This document shows, in pieces, positions 31,556-33,366 of a stretch of 33,366 nucleotides of DNA (within the stretch, counting starts at the first letter, position 1; every line of letters starts with the position of its first letter). The DNA lies in NCBI GenBank assembly GCA_024403255.1, contig JAKSSE010000011.1:1-33366 (forward strand), read 5' to 3'. The notes below the pieces were generated by a model. That model was not told the origin of the DNA and searched no databases. It saw nothing but the letters and a program-made list of their open reading frames with translations. Source of the stretch: Lachnospiraceae bacterium. Lineage in GTDB: Bacteria; Bacillota; Clostridia; Lachnospirales; Lachnospiraceae. The translations under genes were made by a program, and so were the position numbers.

Positions 31556-33292
31556 TTATTCTAATCCCCAAAGTTTTTTCATACCATTAACATTAGTTAT
31601 TGTTTTATCAAGTACATTAGCCCATGCATCAGGATAGAGATTCATGAACATTTTTAAATCACTTGTTAGAATCCATAAAACCTTTACATCCTCTATAGCA
31701 TAATACGAAAAAGGTGATAATTTTTTTGATGATATGCTCTCAAGATTTAACAGCGTACCATCCTGATATAAAGCTATTGTTCTAACCATATTTTGGGAAT
31801 TGATATATCTTTCCTCCACAGCACCAGATACGATTATTCCCACATATCCCTTTGCAATTCCGCTCTCAAGTATTGCATCTTCCTGTACATAAGAAACAAG
31901 CCTTGCATTATCAATAATAGTTTCTATATCTAGCTCAGTTTCCTTGCTAATTTTAACACCACCATCAAAGAAGGTTCGTTTAAATAAGTTAGTTTCTTCA
32001 TTCCGCATAGCTTCATCGCTTGCATTAAGAAGCCTATCCTTCCACTTATCTCCTTCAAATCTAATTCCCGTTATTGTGCTTTCTAACACAGCACAATAAG
32101 CCTCGTGTAATCTTTCAACAGCTGTCAAAAGTACATTTTCTGCATCATAAGAATATGTTATCTCAAAAAGATTATCACTCTTTGCTACCCTTATATTTAT
32201 TATCGGAGCTACACTTTCTTCTGCATAAGAAAGCATATTTTCTTCATCATCAAACTGATATTCAAACAGTGCATAGAATGATTCCAGGGCTTTTATAGAG
32301 GCCGCATTGCAAAGATCATCAAATGAACATCCACTGTATTTTCTAAAATCCTCTATTTGCTTTTCTATATTCTCCCATCTTTCTTTATTAGGAAGTTTTC
32401 TATCCACTTTTACAGGTAAAATCTGCAGATTTTCGCCATGCTTTTTAACGGCTATAACAGGCTGAGTCTGTGTGTTTAGCGAGCCAAACATCTCTCCCCA
32501 GCACTCGGTAAATAAAGTTTCAAATTTTATATTGTTCTTTTGTACATAATTTGCAACTCCAAAAGAAACTGTATCCTTTAATGTAAAATGAACCGTAGAC
32601 AAAATGCTTGCCCCGCCTCTTTCAGTCGAAATTCCCGGAACCATAAGTCCGCTTTCGACAGGGTATAAAGTTTCTTCCCAGTATTCTTTACATTTTTTTA
32701 CTACAGCCTCATTTATTGTGCTAATTGTTTCTTGATCAACAACAGAATATTTCTCATCAAAGGCCAAATCGGAAAAAAGAGTATCACGAATTCCTCTTGT
32801 CGCAAATGGAAATCCTGGAACCGGATAAAGACTAAGAATGATTTTCATCCTAGAATCTGATGTAATATATGCTGATATTTTTATCGGATAATCCACCTGA
32901 GGATCATATAGGCGCCTTGACTGTGCCGCCGCTGCACTTCTTAATACAAGTTTCTGTCGTTCTACAGTAAATTTTCTAAGATCCGTCACAGGAAACTGCA
33001 GTTTTGATTTTTGTGCAACTACTTTGATTGGAAGTTCAAAATTCTGATACATATAAATCGTCCTGAAAACAGGATTATTCTGTATCATCGTTTGAAATCT
33101 CTTTGCATACCTTTCAAGTTCAAGTTTTCCCGAAAAATTCCATACAAAAACTTTATATTTTCTGTTGAAGCCTTTTTTTATCTTTTCCAAGAAAGTTGCA
33201 CAATCTTTGTCAAGATAAGACACTTCGCCTATTTCGAAGTTACATGATTCCAAAATAAGTTCTCTATCTTTTTCAGAAACAACTTTCGTCAT
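31556..33292 (-). CDS. Condensation-domain-like protein with C-terminal cyclic-nucleotide-binding-like domain
   Basis: 578 residues; no close family recognised. Residues about 20-430 look like the acyltransferase/condensation fold of peptide synthetases: VFVWNFSGKLELERYAKRFQTMIQNNPVFRTIY, then LYDPQVDYPIKISAYI, and a second half with TVHFTLKDTVSFGVANYVQKNNIKFETLFTECWGEM. The catalytic HHxxxDG is absent (LYPVPGFPFATRG stands near its position), so catalysis is doubtful. Residues about 450-570 resemble a cNMP-binding barrel (AILESGIAKGYVGIIVSGAVEERY, RTIALYQDGTLLNLE, YAIEDVKVLWIL). There is no DNA-binding domain. It follows the tail of a membrane protein by three bases with only a weak GGGA ribosome site, so the two are likely co-translated. 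Function unknown; both domain calls come from pattern, not from a search. Confidence 0.6.
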   Translation of the reverse strand: MTKVVSEKDRELILESCNFEIGEVSYLDKDCATFLEKIKKGFNRKYKVFVWNFSGKLELERYAKRFQTMIQNNPVFRTIYMYQNFELPIKVVAQKSKLQFPVTDLRKFTVERQKLVLRSAAAAQSRRLYDPQVDYPIKISAYITSDSRMKIILSLYPVPGFPFATRGIRDTLFSDLAFDEKYSVVDQETISTINEAVVKKCKEYWEETLYPVESGLMVPGISTERGGASILSTVHFTLKDTVSFGVANYVQKNNIKFETLFTECWGEMFGSLNTQTQPVIAVKKHGENLQILPVKVDRKLPNKERWENIEKQIEDFRKYSGCSFDDLCNAASIKALESFYALFEYQFDDEENMLSYAEESVAPIINIRVAKSDNLFEITYSYDAENVLLTAVERLHEAYCAVLESTITGIRFEGDKWKDRLLNASDEAMRNEETNLFKRTFFDGGVKISKETELDIETIIDNARLVSYVQEDAILESGIAKGYVGIIVSGAVEERYINSQNMVRTIALYQDGTLLNLESISSKKLSPFSYYAIEDVKVLWILTSDLKMFMNLYPDAWANVLDKTITNVNGMKKLWGLE

Positions 33293-33295
33293 ATC

Positions 33296-33366
33296 TTATC
33301 CCACAAAAACAAGCTGAACTAAAAGCATATACGCAACAGTACCTATAAGAATACTTAATAAAACGT
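33296..33366 (-). CDS. C-terminal end of an unidentified membrane protein
   Basis: Only the last 23 codons are visible. Read on the minus strand they give VLLSILIGTVAYMLLVQLVFVG and a TAA stop. This is a single hydrophobic helix ending almost at the C-terminus, as in many polytopic membrane proteins. The other two frames either stop at once or run on without a hydrophobic pattern. The stop lies three bases before the next gene's ATG, so the pair is probably one operon. The family cannot be named. Confidence 0.6.
   Translation of the reverse strand, partial: VLLSILIGTVAYMLLVQLVFVG

Noticed and set aside
31556..33292. Active non-ribosomal peptide synthetase module
   Set aside because: No HHxxxDG, adenylation or carrier domain is present in the protein or next to it.

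Overview
This window reads as ordinary chromosome from a low-GC anaerobic Firmicute of the class Clostridia, most likely a Lachnospiraceae member such as a Butyrivibrio relative. The genus is an inference. The class call rests on a SCIFF peptide with its radical-SAM maturase, a fused SecDF, Gram-positive cell-wall genes (an LCP ligase, no outer-membrane genes), strong Shine-Dalgarno sites and TTGACA/TATAAT promoters. Every gene I can support lies on the minus strand, so transcription runs from high to low coordinates. No tRNA, rRNA, CRISPR array, insertion sequence or phage gene was seen, and no gene-free stretch exceeds about 150 bases.

Reading with transcription from the right edge: the C-terminal end of a membrane protein (33296-33366) and a 578-residue protein with a condensation-like fold plus a cyclic-nucleotide-binding-like domain lead into a cytidylate-kinase-like gene. 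A polar amino acid ABC transporter follows (binding lipoprotein, permease, ATPase). Its consensus promoter fires straight into an intrinsic-terminator-like hairpin before the first gene. After the terminator at 28516-28539 comes a seven-gene run: YbgC-like thioesterase, SPFH/zinc-ribbon protein, Sir2 deacetylase, HerA-like ATPase (DUF853), GT4 glycosyltransferase, a methyltransferase-kinase-coiled-coil protein resembling the O-antigen chain terminator WbdD, and a Wzt/TagH-like ABC ATPase. Many of these genes overlap or nearly touch.

The next block is cell-envelope genes: a polyprenyl-phosphate sugar-1-phosphate transferase, an LCP ligase, glmS and an htrA protease. The first two have perfect WalR-type direct repeats (TGTWAH-N5-TGTWAH) at their promoters, and htrA has a degenerate 11-bp-phased array in the equivalent place. 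These suggest shared control by an OmpR-family response regulator.

The htrA terminator is followed by an operon starting with ispE, then a GntR/FCD regulator, a DUF1934 protein, a DltC-like carrier protein, a small membrane protein and an exported trigger-factor-like lipoprotein. A strong promoter then drives the 47-residue SCIFF peptide gene scfA, followed by scfB, secDF, glyA and serS, which ends at a UUCG-loop terminator. Last come hypA, a 16-bp-stem terminator, hypB, a PAS-GGDEF-EAL protein and the N-terminus of a dCache sensor running off the left edge.

Most of the window is housekeeping. The less ordinary parts are the WbdD-like/Wzt-like pair co-transcribed with Sir2, HerA and SPFH genes, the WalR-like boxes, three start codons that sit directly behind intrinsic terminators (hypA, glmS, the amino acid transporter), and the condensation/cNMP fusion at the right edge.
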